Positions 1 through 11,110 are shown, counted from the stretch's first letter. The stretch: DNA of 64,000 bases from Synechococcus sp. CC9902 (GCF_000012505.1 NC_007513.1:1736001-1800000), one strand, 5' to 3'. The notes: generated by a model not told the origin, from the sequence alone. Program-made: numbers and translations.

Positions 1-181
1 AAGCATGAATCACGGCTGCTGGCCACATCCCGAACAGCACAGGGAAGCCAAATCCACCGACTGCAAACAAATAGATCAGTAGATTGATCCAAAAATCTCT
101 CCCCAGCCCAACTTGGGTAAACACACCCAGCGGCGGAATAAACAGCGCAATGATGATGCGAAAAATGTCGCCGAACGTCAT
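1..181 (-). CDS. Pmp3/YqaE-like small membrane protein (3' end beyond the window)
   Basis: A minus-strand reading frame opens with ATG at 181-179 and runs off the left edge after about 60 codons. The translation begins MTFGDIFRIIIALFIPPLG and continues with VGLGRDFWINLL. The IPPLGV turn followed by a Gly-rich loop and a second hydrophobic helix is the pattern of the Pmp3/UPF0057 family, whose members are about 50-60 residues with two membrane helices and are often linked to salt or membrane stress. The stop codon is not in the window. Family assignment is good; cellular role is only inferred. Confidence 0.7.
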   Translation of the reverse strand, partial: MTFGDIFRIIIALFIPPLGVFTQVGLGRDFWINLLIYLFAVGGFGFPVLFGMWPAAVIHA

Positions 182-251
182 TAGTCCTGCTCAAGGGTTC
201 CCATTGATCAATAGCAATGCTTCAAACAAAACGACAACACACGTCTGAGCT

Positions 252-1181
252 TCACTCATAGGGCCCAAAACGAGTTGCACATGCAGCGCCAAGCTGACAT
301 CCCAGCTCAATGGCTCTCTCTAACGGCCACTGGGCCGCAAGACCAGCAAAGACACCCGCGGCAAAACTATCGCCGCACCCATAGGTTTCGATCAACGGGC
401 CCGGCAGGGCACTGGCGCTGTAGCGATCACCGGTACTGATCATCCCCCCCGCTTCACCTTCCGTGGAAATCTGAATCGCTGGGAGAGGCGACAACGCTCC
501 TGGTTCCACGATCTCTGCTGGATCCAGTCCGCTCCCAATTAAGGCATCGATTTGGACGCCAGCGGATCTCAACACCGCCAAACCAACCCGCGGCGTTGCT
601 GCCAGTACGGGCACGGTCCTAGCGATCTGCACCAAAGCGGCATCGGCCGCCGTGACGAACGCACCATCACATTCACGCAAAACATCCCAAGGCAAGGGAT
701 CGCTCGAAACAGGAGTCAGACGATCACCAATCACCGTGATTCCTCGATCTCCTCCTTCATCCACCAAGCTGATGCCACGACGGGTGGGAGCGTCGCGCCA
801 CGCCACATGGACTTCAACACCTCTCTCCTGAAGACGCTGAACACAGGCTTCTCCAACGGAATCACGTCCCAGGGCCGTGAAGAAATGCACAGGCCGATCC
901 ACAAGTTGTGCCAACTGAACAGCAATCACGGCTCCAGCACCTGCCGGCTCCTCAAGCCGCTGTTGGGCATGACTAATCAAGCCCGGTTGAGGCCAATGAT
1001 CCACGGCAAGAAAATCAACCCATTCGATATGACCAACAACGGCTAAACAAAGCTGTTGGAGCTTCGGAGGCGACTCAAGTTCCAAAGGCTGATTCAAAAC
1101 AACAGGAGCTGGGTGAGTGCAAGCTTCGTATCCAACTCCAGTGCCCGTCTTGATGAGACCAAAGGCCGTAGATGGATTCAT
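252..1181 (-). CDS. PfkB/ribokinase-family carbohydrate kinase
   Basis: The protein (up to 309 aa) has the ribokinase fold signature near its C-terminus, GCGDSFAAGVFAGL, in which the Asp is the catalytic base and the Gly-rich loop forms the anion hole. An N-terminal VVGHIEWVDF strand matches the first substrate-binding strand of the family. The first ~40 residues precede that strand and look like an over-extension. A TTG codon beginning LELESPPK is a credible shorter start. The sugar substrate cannot be read from sequence; ribokinase-, fructokinase- and adenosine kinase-like members share these motifs. It lies tail-to-tail with nothing and shares the minus strand with the downstream Pmp3-like gene. 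Confidence 0.8.
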   Translation of the reverse strand: MNPSTAFGLIKTGTGVGYEACTHPAPVVLNQPLELESPPKLQQLCLAVVGHIEWVDFLAVDHWPQPGLISHAQQRLEEPAGAGAVIAVQLAQLVDRPVHFFTALGRDSVGEACVQRLQERGVEVHVAWRDAPTRRGISLVDEGGDRGITVIGDRLTPVSSDPLPWDVLRECDGAFVTAADAALVQIARTVPVLAATPRVGLAVLRSAGVQIDALIGSGLDPAEIVEPGALSPLPAIQISTEGEAGGMISTGDRYSASALPGPLIETYGCGDSFAAGVFAGLAAQWPLERAIELGCQLGAACATRFGPYE

Positions 1182-1193
1182 CTAGCTGCCAAC

Positions 1194-1225
1194 AAAAAGC
1201 CCCCGCTGTGAGGCGGGGGCTTTGC
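1194..1225 (-). terminator. Rho-independent terminator of psbA copy 1
   Basis: A 9-bp GC-rich stem (AGCCCCCGC with GCGGGGGCT) around a 6-nt loop is flanked by an A run on the plus strand, which is a U tract in the psbA transcript. It lies about 60 bp past the psbA stop and is part of the duplicated segment. Confidence 0.85.
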
Positions 1226-1281
1226 GATTCAGTTGATCTGAATCGTTTTTGCTGTTCCAGAAGGAACAGGTTGATTCCAGA

Positions 1282-2361
1282 TCAACCGATTGCAGGTGCT
1301 TGCAGTGCCACAGGTGTGGACTCAGCAGCTGCCAGGTCGAGGGGGAAGTTGTGAGCGTTGCGCTCGTGCATGACTTCCATGCCGAGGCCTGCACGGTTCA
1401 ACACGTCGGCCCAGGTGTTCAGGACGCGGCCCTGACCATCAAGGATGGACTGGTTGAAGTTGAAGCCGTTCAGGTTGAAGGCCATGGTTGACACGCCAAG
1501 GGCGGTGAACCAGATGCCGACAACGGGCCAGGCAGCCAGGAAGAAGTGGAGGCTACGGCTGTTGTTGAAGGAGGCGTATTGGAAGATCAGGCGACCGAAG
1601 TAGCCGTGAGCAGCCACGATGTTGTACGTCTCTTCTTCTTGGCCGAATTTGTAGCCGTAGTTCTGGGACTCGCTTTCGGTGGTTTCACGCACCAAGGAGG
1701 AGGTCACCAGTGAGCCGTGCATGGCGGAGAACAAGCTGCCGCCGAAGACGCCTGCAACACCCAGCATGTGGAAGGGGTGCATCAGGATGTTGTGCTCAGC
1801 CTGGAACACCAACATGTAGTTGAAGGTTCCAGAGATGCCCAGGGGCATTGCATCAGAGAACGAACCCTGACCGAAGGGGTAGACGAGGAAGACTGCAGAT
1901 GCAGCAGCGACAGGTGCGCTGTATGCAACACAGATCCAAGGGCGCATGCCCAAGCGGTAAGAGAGTTCCCACTCACGACCCATGTAGGCGTAGATGCCGA
2001 TGAGGAAGTGGAAGACGACGAGCTGGAAAGGACCGCCGTTGTACAGCCACTCGTCGAGTGAAGCTGCTTCCCAGATGGGATAGAAGTGCAAGCCAATGGC
2101 GTTGCTGGAAGGAACAACAGCACCAGAGATGATGTTGTTGCCGTACATCAAGGAGCCAGCGACAGGCTCGCGGATGCCATCGATGTCAACCGGAGGAGCG
2201 GCGACGAATGCGATGACGAAGCAGATGGTGGCAGCCAACAGAGTTGGGATCATCAGCACACCGAACCAACCGACATACAGACGGTTGTTGGTGGAGGTGA
2301 CCCACTCGCAGAAGGACTGCCAGCTAGAAGCGCCGGAGCGCTGCTGGATGGTGGTGGTCAT
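1282..2361 (-). CDS. psbA: Photosystem II reaction-centre protein D1 (D1:2 form), copy 1
   Basis: The 359-residue D1 protein binds the P680 chlorophylls, pheophytin, QB and most Mn4CaO5 ligands in the thylakoid membrane. Visible landmarks in standard numbering are Tyr161 (YZ), Asp170 and Glu189 near the Mn cluster, His198 (P680), His215 (QB/iron), and the C-terminal ligands His332, Glu333, His337, Asp342 and Ala344. Residue 130 is Glu, the mark of the high-light D1:2 form, in contrast to Gln130 of D1:1. Fifteen residues after Ala344 form the extension removed by CtpA, which is encoded at 46280-47515. The coding sequence and protein are identical to the copy at 4750-5829. Confidence 0.98.
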
Positions 2362-3680
<1,319 letters not shown>

Positions 3681-3690
3681 GGGTGATTGC

Positions 3691-4572
3691 ATGCCTGAAC
3701 TGATCATTCGACCTGCTCGGGCTTCTGATATTCCAGAAATTGTTCGCTGGGCAAGAAGCGAAGAGTTTGCACCTGGGTTTGGCGATGTTGATATCTATAG
3801 GAATACAGACAAGCAAGGTGTTTGGGTGGGCTGGGTTGATTCGACGCCGGTTGGATGCATTGCTGGCATTAAATACAACAATATTTATGGATTCATAGGT
3901 CTATATATCGTTCGACCCGAATACAGAGGGCAAGGCTATGGACATAGGCTCTGGGAACAAGCCCTACTTCATCTTCAAGGCGTGAAGTGTGTGGGCTTAG
4001 AAGCGGCATCCCACTTAATTACTAATTATGCGGAATGGGGGTTCAAGACATCGTCTCAAACCGTTCGTTGGCAGTTATTTAACGCTGAAGATGGGCCAAG
4101 TGCGCAAGCCGCGTTGAATCCGCAAGATCTAAATACTGTAAGCGGTCCTGAAATTCCTTTGGAAGCAATTAAAAAATATGATTCCGAGCGAGAATTTACC
4201 GCGAGACCACACTTTTTATCTCAGTGGCTAGAGCATCCGAGTGGAAAGGTAATTGCTTTGATCGACAAATACAACCATTGTCATGGCTTCGCTCGTATAC
4301 GACCATGCCTTCTACCTGCCGGCGAAGGCTGGCGAATCGGACCAATACTGGCTGACTCACCAGTATTGGCGAAGGTTTTGATTTTGAATTTGTTAACTGA
4401 GCACAAGGGTGTGATTTTGATTGATTCTCCTGAGCGCAATGACAATGCACAGTCACTTTTATCTTCACTTGGTTTTCATGAGATTTCAGCAACAACGCGG
4501 ATGTATAAGGGTTCCCATAAAGCAGTTCTCACAAAAGATGTTTATGGATTGGCTTGTCTTGAACTCGGCTAA
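3691..4572 (+). CDS. Two-domain GNAT-family acetyltransferase
   Basis: The N-terminal ~130 residues form a GNAT domain. The acetyl-CoA-binding signature RPEYRGQGYGHRLW is at residues 75-88. The C-terminal ~160 residues (FARIRPCLLPAGEGWRIGP, then a strand-helix end LIDSPERN..LLSSLGF) resemble the second domain of YitH/Acetyltransf_18-type proteins, giving a 293-aa tandem architecture. The gene starts 10 bp after the gap stop, so the two are probably co-transcribed. Codon use is AT-leaning like gap. The acceptor is unknown; the pairing makes a link to GAPDH or central carbon metabolism a speculation, not a result. No terminator is evident in the 85 bp after the stop. Confidence 0.8.
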   Translation: MPELIIRPARASDIPEIVRWARSEEFAPGFGDVDIYRNTDKQGVWVGWVDSTPVGCIAGIKYNNIYGFIGLYIVRPEYRGQGYGHRLWEQALLHLQGVKCVGLEAASHLITNYAEWGFKTSSQTVRWQLFNAEDGPSAQAALNPQDLNTVSGPEIPLEAIKKYDSEREFTARPHFLSQWLEHPSGKVIALIDKYNHCHGFARIRPCLLPAGEGWRIGPILADSPVLAKVLILNLLTEHKGVILIDSPERNDNAQSLLSSLGFHEISATTRMYKGSHKAVLTKDVYGLACLELG

Positions 4573-4661
4573 CTGAAGACACAGCTAAAGAGCGATGACA
4601 ACTGCACGCAAGTGTTGTTTGTCAAATGCTTTTTAGTAAGTGTTGCTGTAGAGGCAGCAAC

Positions 4662-4693
4662 AAAAAGCCCCCGCTGTGAGGCGGGGGCTTTGC
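4662..4693 (-). terminator. Rho-independent terminator of psbA copy 2
   Basis: Same hairpin as at 1194-1225: a 9-bp GC-rich stem, 6-nt loop and U tract on the minus strand, downstream of the psbA stop. It also faces the end of the convergent GNAT gene. Confidence 0.85.
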
Positions 4694-4749
4694 GATTCAG
4701 TTGATCTGAATCGTTTTTGCTGTTCCAGAAGGAACAGGTTGATTCCAGA

Positions 4750-5829
4750 TCAACCGATTGCAGGTGCTTGCAGTGCCACAGGTGTGGACTCAGCAGCTGC
4801 CAGGTCGAGGGGGAAGTTGTGAGCGTTGCGCTCGTGCATGACTTCCATGCCGAGGCCTGCACGGTTCAACACGTCGGCCCAGGTGTTCAGGACGCGGCCC
4901 TGACCATCAAGGATGGACTGGTTGAAGTTGAAGCCGTTCAGGTTGAAGGCCATGGTTGACACGCCAAGGGCGGTGAACCAGATGCCGACAACGGGCCAGG
5001 CAGCCAGGAAGAAGTGGAGGCTACGGCTGTTGTTGAAGGAGGCGTATTGGAAGATCAGGCGACCGAAGTAGCCGTGAGCAGCCACGATGTTGTACGTCTC
5101 TTCTTCTTGGCCGAATTTGTAGCCGTAGTTCTGGGACTCGCTTTCGGTGGTTTCACGCACCAAGGAGGAGGTCACCAGTGAGCCGTGCATGGCGGAGAAC
5201 AAGCTGCCGCCGAAGACGCCTGCAACACCCAGCATGTGGAAGGGGTGCATCAGGATGTTGTGCTCAGCCTGGAACACCAACATGTAGTTGAAGGTTCCAG
5301 AGATGCCCAGGGGCATTGCATCAGAGAACGAACCCTGACCGAAGGGGTAGACGAGGAAGACTGCAGATGCAGCAGCGACAGGTGCGCTGTATGCAACACA
5401 GATCCAAGGGCGCATGCCCAAGCGGTAAGAGAGTTCCCACTCACGACCCATGTAGGCGTAGATGCCGATGAGGAAGTGGAAGACGACGAGCTGGAAAGGA
5501 CCGCCGTTGTACAGCCACTCGTCGAGTGAAGCTGCTTCCCAGATGGGATAGAAGTGCAAGCCAATGGCGTTGCTGGAAGGAACAACAGCACCAGAGATGA
5601 TGTTGTTGCCGTACATCAAGGAGCCAGCGACAGGCTCGCGGATGCCATCGATGTCAACCGGAGGAGCGGCGACGAATGCGATGACGAAGCAGATGGTGGC
5701 AGCCAACAGAGTTGGGATCATCAGCACACCGAACCAACCGACATACAGACGGTTGTTGGTGGAGGTGACCCACTCGCAGAAGGACTGCCAGCTAGAAGCG
5801 CCGGAGCGCTGCTGGATGGTGGTGGTCAT
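4750..5829 (-). CDS. psbA: Photosystem II reaction-centre protein D1 (D1:2 form), copy 2
   Basis: The protein is identical to that at 1282-2361, including Glu130, all Mn-cluster and cofactor ligands and the 15-residue C-terminal extension. Marine Synechococcus commonly carry several psbA genes with one D1:1 and multiple D1:2 copies; both copies here are D1:2. The upstream region differs from copy 1 beyond 11 bp before the ATG, apart from a shared CTTTACATT string. The two loci could therefore be expressed differently while making the same product. Confidence 0.98.
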
Positions 5830-5840
5830 GAGAACGGAAA

Positions 5841-6185
5841 GAAATGCCCCCGAGGGGACGGTTTATGGAAGGGACAGGAATCCCTGCCTCCCACCAATGT
5901 AAAGCAATATTGCGCTTTGTGTTCGGAGATTGCGCCAACCAATGTTCGGACCAGCCGCTACTGCTGGGGCGCACAGAAAGATTTAAGATTTCAGAAACGA
6001 ACTTTTATTTTGGTTCTAATCCGCTGGCTCCTTGCAGGACAACGCCTCGAAGAGACGGTTCCTCTGGCCTCGGCGCGTCATCGCCGGAATCAACTTGAGG
6101 CGGAAGGAGCCACGGTGTATTGGAGTGAACGGCTCGTCAACGGCTGACCTCCCTTGAAAAGCTGGAATCAATACTGAACATTGCC
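5841..6185. other. Divergent intergenic region psbA copy 2 / lipoprotein
   Basis: About 345 bp with no recognised gene. A CCCC/GGGG hairpin lies in the psbA leader at about 5847-5856, and the candidate psbA promoter at 5896-5925. Several overlapping short reading frames on both strands have no family features and are not called. Confidence 0.5.
5896..5925 (-). promoter_or_regulatory. Candidate psbA copy 2 promoter
   Basis: The TACATT hexamer inside the CTTTACATT string shared with copy 1 lies 67 bp before the start codon. A weak CGAACA -35 candidate sits 18 bp further upstream. The case rests mainly on conservation of the string and its distance. Confidence 0.35.
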
Positions 6186-6515
6186 ATGGGTCGGCCCTCA
6201 CATCTCAACTGGCTATTAGCTGCATCCATTCTTCTGGCGGGATGCTCGTCATCAGCGTTGAAATCAGAAAGCGATCAGGATTCAAGGGCAGCCATTGAGC
6301 GCCTGGAGTTGCGGCTGAACCAGCTCGAGCAGCAGCTCAATGACGTCAATGGCACAGCACCCCCCTCTGACAGCAAGACCCCAGCCGGACCGATTCGCTC
6401 CCTAACGCTGCGACTGGGTACGGACGACGATCGACTGCGGATGTACTGGGGTGATGGACAAACCAGTGACCTGGCCTGCAGCCAGGAAGGCAAGGGAACT
6501 TGGGCTTGCGGGTAA
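6186..6515 (+). CDS. Small predicted lipoprotein
   Basis: A 109-aa product with a classic lipoprotein signal peptide: a short basic start, a hydrophobic core (WLLAASILLAG) and the lipobox LLAGC with Cys20. The mature part has a heptad-like coiled-coil segment (IERLELRLNQLEQQL, about residues 36-52), then a Pro/Ser linker and a short C-terminal part with two Cys (LACSQEGKGTWAC) that could form a disulfide. I do not recognise a family. It is convergent with the aspartoacylase-like gene, 14 bp apart. Confidence 0.7.
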   Translation: MGRPSHLNWLLAASILLAGCSSSALKSESDQDSRAAIERLELRLNQLEQQLNDVNGTAPPSDSKTPAGPIRSLTLRLGTDDDRLRMYWGDGQTSDLACSQEGKGTWACG

Positions 6516-6529
6516 GTCAGGCATCAATC

Positions 6530-7441
6530 TCAGCTCAGAAGTTCTGAAAGATGGTCCAACCATTGGGGCTCCATCGTCCAAACCTCCCTGCGCGTTAGCG
6601 AAAAGGCAATGTGCTTTTCGGCATAGGCCGCTTCATTGATGAAAACGGGAATGGACTGATGCTCCATTTGGGGAGTCTCCACCGTGGATCCATCAGCTGC
6701 CTCGAAAATCGCATCCAATGGCTTGAAAGGAACCCAGTCCCTTCCCTGAAGACGTTGATGCACGAGTGCTTGGGGCTGATCGGACTCCCCTCGTGGCACA
6801 TCACAGCTACCGAGATGGCGATGCACCACCACCTGTCGGGGAAGGCGCACGACTCCTGATCGAACTGATGCAAGCGCCTCGAAGCAGGCCTCTATCGCAA
6901 GGCGTGTCTGACGCACAATTCGCGCTTCAAGCACTCCCTGGGGTACTGGGCCCACTTCAACGACCAATCCACAGGGCCACCGCTCAACCAAAAACCCGGT
7001 TTGAGCCGAATCTGATTCATGCAAATAAATCGGTAGTCCCAAGGCACTTTGAACAAGGGCCGCCAGGGCCAAATCGGCAGGTCTCCGCCCATAAAGCACC
7101 AAAGAACACCCCATCGCAGCGGTGGTGCTGTGCAAATCGAGCACCACAGAGCAGGGCTCGTCTCCCCTTGGCCCATACCTCCCGAGCAGTTCACGCGCCC
7201 GACGCATTTCAAGGTCCCCACCCGACTGCTCCAGTAGATCCACCCTGAAACTTCGGTTGAGATCACGGTCGACATAACGACGCATCGCAGCTTTGGCCTG
7301 GGGATTGCCCACCAACCGTTGAATGGAAAGCCCCGCGGAATTGATCAGATCAGGCTGACGATTCCATTGCTCCAACAACCAAGGGGCGTTGAGCTCATTG
7401 CCGTGGGTTCCTGCCACAACCAGGACATCGCTGGCAGCCAT
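6530..7441 (-). CDS. Aspartoacylase/succinylglutamate desuccinylase-family hydrolase
   Basis: The 303-aa protein has the zinc carboxypeptidase-like core of the AspA/AstE family: GTHGNELN with zinc ligands His13 and Glu16, and [11 protein letters not shown] supplying His104. Downstream [10 protein letters not shown] matches the region carrying the catalytic Glu. Family members remove acyl groups from N-acyl amino acids; cyanobacterial homologues are usually named aspartoacylase, but the substrate has not been shown by anything here. The gene is divergent from the GST gene, with a 29-bp palindrome between or at the start of the latter. Confidence 0.82.
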
Positions 7442-7482
7442 GAACTCAAACAGATCTTGTGTGACTGAAGCATGGAGCCAAG

Positions 7483-7511
7483 ATGGCTGAGGTCGTCACG
7501 ACCTCAGCCAT
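7483..7511. repeat. Perfect 29-bp palindrome (14-bp arms, 1-nt centre)
   Basis: The left arm 7483-7496 is the exact reverse complement of the right arm 7498-7511, centred on C7497. It begins at the first ATG of the GST gene and lies 41 bp from the divergent aspartoacylase start. With no U tract and divergent flanking genes it does not look like a terminator; an operator or a hairpin in the GST mRNA start is more plausible. Confidence 0.75.
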
Positions 7512-8502
7512 TGCGCCGGCAAAAGCCATGTCGATTCCACCCATCGTTGTGATGGCAGCCAAAGCAGGCTGGCGTTGGCAATGGCAACGGCTAATGGGTG
7601 GTCTGGGACCCGCCGATGCTGCCGGGAACTACTGCAGACCAAAGAGCGACCACCTTGAGGCGGAAGTCCCCAATCCTCTGGACTTGCAATCCCGACAACC
7701 GGACCAACGCCCCCACTTAATCGTGGGTCGTAGTTGTCCATGGGCCCATCGCACCTGGCTAGTTCATCAATTGCGAGGGCTTGATCAGAGTCTCAACCTG
7801 TTGACAGCCCATGCAGATCACAAGGCTGGACGGTGGCAACTCGATCCTCCCTGGCTGGGATGCAGCAGCTTGCTAGCGCTCTATCAACGCTGTGGCGCGC
7901 CTCCCTCCCATCGCGCCACTGTTCCAGTCCTGATCGATCCCAGCCAACCCAAAATTCTTGGCAACGAAAGTGCCCAGCTCGTCGAGGTTTTAAACCGCTG
8001 GCCAAGCCACAACGACGCTCCAGATCTGGCTCCACCAGACCTACAGAACAGCATTCATCGTTGGCAAGAACTCCTCCAACCCAACGTGAATGATGGGGTC
8101 TACCGTTGCGGCTTTGCCCGTAATCAAGCGGCCTACAACCGTGCCGTAACAGCACTGTTTGCAGCACTCGATCAAGTGGAGTCGAGCCTGAAACATTCGG
8201 GCCCCTGGCTTTGCGGAGAGCAAATCACCTTGGCAGATGTGCGTTTATTTCCCACCTTGATTCGATGGGAAATGGTCTACGCACCCCTGTTTGGTTGTAG
8301 TGAGCGTCCCCTCTGGCAATTCCCGAAACTTTGGGATTGGCGACGACGGCTCTACGGTCAGCCCGGTGTCCAAACAAGCTGTGACGCGAAAGCTTGGCGA
8401 CATGACTACTTCGGCGCGCTATTTCCGCTGAATCCTGGTGGAATCGTCCCTACGGGACCAGATCTGACCACACTTGTGGATAGTGGTTTTTCGAACGAAT
8501 GA
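7483..8502 (+). CDS. Xi-class glutathione S-transferase (glutathionyl-hydroquinone reductase-like)
   Basis: The 339-aa protein has an N-terminal thioredoxin-fold region whose active site reads SCPWAHRT. The CPWA core with a catalytic Cys is typical of the Ecm4/YqjG xi-class, which removes glutathione from glutathionyl-hydroquinones. A helical GST C-terminal domain follows ([15 protein letters not shown]). GGAG placed 6 nt before ATG 7483 supports that start, which puts the 29-bp palindrome in the first ten codons. The alternative ATG at 7528 would leave the palindrome untranslated but has no visible SD. The stop overlaps the next gene by 4 bp (ATGA), indicating translational coupling. Confidence 0.82.
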
Positions 8503-9137
8503 CGACGGGTGATCCGCAGTTTGAAGGCGTTTATGGCCCCTACACGATCACCTCAATCGATCGGCTTGAGGTACAGCGCTACCGCATCTCCCTGCTTGTA
8601 GCCGGACTCGCGATGACAGCAGGGCTAGTGCATTGGTGGCAATTTGGGGATCGCTGGGCCTGGGTTTGGCTTGTGCCATTGATGGCCGGACTCGGCTTGG
8701 CACTGCACTGGATCCACATTTATCTACGACCACTCCACAACGCGTTGAGGTTGTTTTGGTTGATGGGTTGCTTGGGCTGGGGGCTACTGCTGATGCGGGC
8801 TGGCCCCAATGAAGCCCTCGCAATGCTTGTGGAACAACCGTTGTGGATCCTGGCGATCGGTCCACTGTTTGCGGCATTAGCAGGCATTGGCTTCAAGGAA
8901 TTTTTCTGCTTCCGCAGACCCGAAGCGATTGGGCTCACCTTGCTCTTACCCATCGCCCTCCTCGGCCGTTTGGTGGGGATTATTAGTACGAGCTTGTGCG
9001 CTGCTTGTCTTCTGATCGCTGGCCTGCTGATGGTGTTGCTCGCACTCCGTAAATTCGGGATGGAGGCCGCTGCAGATGTGGGCGATAAGAGTGTGTTTGC
9101 ATACCTAGACAGCCAACGCCCTGCCAGCACACCGTGA
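8499..9137 (+). CDS. DUF2301-type multi-spanning membrane protein
   Basis: The 212-aa protein has a soluble start (FEGVYGPYTITSIDRLEVQRYR) followed by about six hydrophobic segments and a short cytosolic tail. The YTITxxDRxEVQRYRISLL opening is characteristic of the DUF2301 family of cyanobacterial integral membrane proteins, whose function is unknown. It overlaps the GST gene upstream and the ABC-F gene downstream by 4 bp each, forming a tightly coupled three-gene operon. Confidence 0.75.
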   Translation: MTTGDPQFEGVYGPYTITSIDRLEVQRYRISLLVAGLAMTAGLVHWWQFGDRWAWVWLVPLMAGLGLALHWIHIYLRPLHNALRLFWLMGCLGWGLLLMRAGPNEALAMLVEQPLWILAIGPLFAALAGIGFKEFFCFRRPEAIGLTLLLPIALLGRLVGIISTSLCAACLLIAGLLMVLLALRKFGMEAAADVGDKSVFAYLDSQRPASTP

Positions 9138-11029
9138 GTTTGATCAGCTTGGTGGGTGCTTCGAAAGACTTCGGCATCCGAACTCTGTTTGCCGATCTGA
9201 ATCTCCATATCGGCGACAAAGAGCGCCTTGGGTTGATCGGTCCGAACGGCGCCGGGAAATCCACCTTGCTCAAGGTTCTCGCCGGAAGCGAACCACTGGG
9301 GAACGGTGAACGCCGCTGCTCACCACGTTTACGGGTTGAACTTGTTGGCCAGGACAGTCGAATCACCCCCGGGCTCACCGTTCTCGAACAAGTTTTGGAA
9401 GGGTGCGGCGCCAAACGCGATCTGCTGTTGCGCTTCAACGCTCTCAGCGATGCGGTCGCCGCGGCACCGGAGAACACAACGTTGTTGTCAGAGCTGGGAG
9501 AGCTCAGCCAAACAATGGATGAGGAGGAGGCCTGGAGCCTCGAGCAGCAATGCCGCGAAGTCCTTCAGAAACTTGGAATTGGCGACTTGCAACGTCCCGT
9601 TGAGGACCTGTCTGGCGGCTATCGCAAACGGGTTGGCCTGGCCTCTGCCCTGGTGGCTTGTCCAGATGTGTTGCTTTTGGATGAACCCACAAACCATCTC
9701 GATGCTGCTGCCATTGAGTGGCTTCAAAGCTGGTTGGATCGCTACCCAGGGGCCCTTGTTTTGGTCACCCATGACCGGTACGTCCTCGATCGCGTCACCC
9801 GTCGAATGGTGGAAGTAGATCAGGGGCGAGCGAGAACGTATCAGGGCAACTACAGCACTTTTTTGCAGCACAAAGCCGAAGAAGAGGCTTCGGAAGCAGC
9901 CTCAGCTGCCAAGTTTCGTGGCGTTCTTCGACGCGAACTGGCTTGGCTTCGTCAGGGGCCCAAAGCTCGCAGCACCAAGCAGCGAGCACGGCTTCAACGC
10001 ATTGAGGCGATGCGCGAAGACAAACCAAGCCAAGCCAAGGGCAAGCTCGAAATGGCGAGCGTGAGCCGCCGCATTGGCAAACAAGTCATCGAAGCTGAAG
10101 CCCTCGGCGTAACGGCGAATGGACAACCTGATGGTCAACGCCTACTCGACGACTTCAGCTACAGCTTCAGTCCTGAAGACCGGGTGGGAATTTTGGGACC
10201 CAATGGCAGCGGCAAGTCCACCCTGCTGGACTTGATTGCAGGACGGCGTCAGGCCACAGAAGGAACCTTGCGGCTTGGCGACACCATCCATATCGGTTAT
10301 TTGGATCAACACACCGATGCCTTTGACCAAGGGAAAGGTCTGGATAGAAAAGTGATCGAATTTGTCGAAGAAGCCGCCAGCCGGATCGATTTAGGCGGAG
10401 AACAGGTCACTGCCTCGCAACTTCTCGAGCGCTTCCTTTTCCCTCCCGCACAACAACACAGCCCACTGAGCAAGCTTTCGGGAGGAGAGCGGCGGCGACT
10501 CACCTTGTGCCGAATGTTGGTTCAAGCTCCCAACGTGCTGCTGCTTGATGAGCCCACCAATGACCTTGACGTGCAAACACTCAGCGTTCTGGAGGACTTT
10601 TTGGAAGACTTCCGAGGCTGCGTCATCGTCGTTTCCCACGATCGCTACTTTCTGGATCGAACGGTGGATCGCCTGTTTTGCTTCGACAACGGCCGACTCA
10701 AACGTTTTGAGGGGAATTACAGCGAATTCCTTGAGCAGGAGAAACAATTCGAGCGGACGCAAACCATCGCGCCAACGCCCACCAAAAAACGTCAACCCAA
10801 CAAGCCCATATCGGAGGAGCTACGCCGTCGCAGCTTCAAGGAAACGAAGGAGCTCGAAAAGCTCGATTCAACATTGCCGCAACTTGAAAAGCAGCGGTCT
10901 GCTTTAGAGGCACAAATCTCAGGCCACTGTGACGACATGACCGCTCGAAGCCTCGAACTTGCAGACCTGATCAGCACCATCGAACAAGCGGAAGAACGCT
11001 GGCTCGAGCTGAGCGAGCTTGCTCCTTAA
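9134..11029 (+). CDS. ABC-F family ATPase (Uup/EttA-like)
   Basis: The 631-aa soluble protein has two ABC domains and no membrane segment. Domain 1: Walker A GPNGAGKST, signature LSGGYRKR, Walker B VLLLDEPTNHLD. Domain 2: GPNGSGKST, LSGGERRR, VLLLDEPTNDLD. A charged linker joins them and a C-terminal coiled coil (about residues 555-630, ELRRRSFKETKELEKL onward) resembles the Uup C-terminal DNA/ribosome-binding arm. ABC-F proteins act on the ribosome rather than in transport. Translation starts at GTG 9134, overlapping the DUF2301 stop by 4 bp. Confidence 0.9.
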   Translation: MSLISLVGASKDFGIRTLFADLNLHIGDKERLGLIGPNGAGKSTLLKVLAGSEPLGNGERRCSPRLRVELVGQDSRITPGLTVLEQVLEGCGAKRDLLLRFNALSDAVAAAPENTTLLSELGELSQTMDEEEAWSLEQQCREVLQKLGIGDLQRPVEDLSGGYRKRVGLASALVACPDVLLLDEPTNHLDAAAIEWLQSWLDRYPGALVLVTHDRYVLDRVTRRMVEVDQGRARTYQGNYSTFLQHKAEEEASEAASAAKFRGVLRRELAWLRQGPKARSTKQRARLQRIEAMREDKPSQAKGKLEMASVSRRIGKQVIEAEALGVTANGQPDGQRLLDDFSYSFSPEDRVGILGPNGSGKSTLLDLIAGRRQATEGTLRLGDTIHIGYLDQHTDAFDQGKGLDRKVIEFVEEAASRIDLGGEQVTASQLLERFLFPPAQQHSPLSKLSGGERRRLTLCRMLVQAPNVLLLDEPTNDLDVQTLSVLEDFLEDFRGCVIVVSHDRYFLDRTVDRLFCFDNGRLKRFEGNYSEFLEQEKQFERTQTIAPTPTKKRQPNKPISEELRRRSFKETKELEKLDSTLPQLEKQRSALEAQISGHCDDMTARSLELADLISTIEQAEERWLELSELAP

Positions 11030-11110
11030 GAGGTTGGCTTCAACGATGAGGCAGGTGATCGAAACCAGCCTTTTGTTAAAACGTCATGGCTTCAAGAAAG
11101 CGCAGCAACA

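Larger units (their letters stand above)
4658..5840. repeat. psbA direct repeat, copy 2 (1183 bp)
   Basis: This is the second copy of the unit at 1190-2372, in the same orientation and offset by 3468 bp. Outer flanks are unrelated to those of copy 1. Confidence 0.9.
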
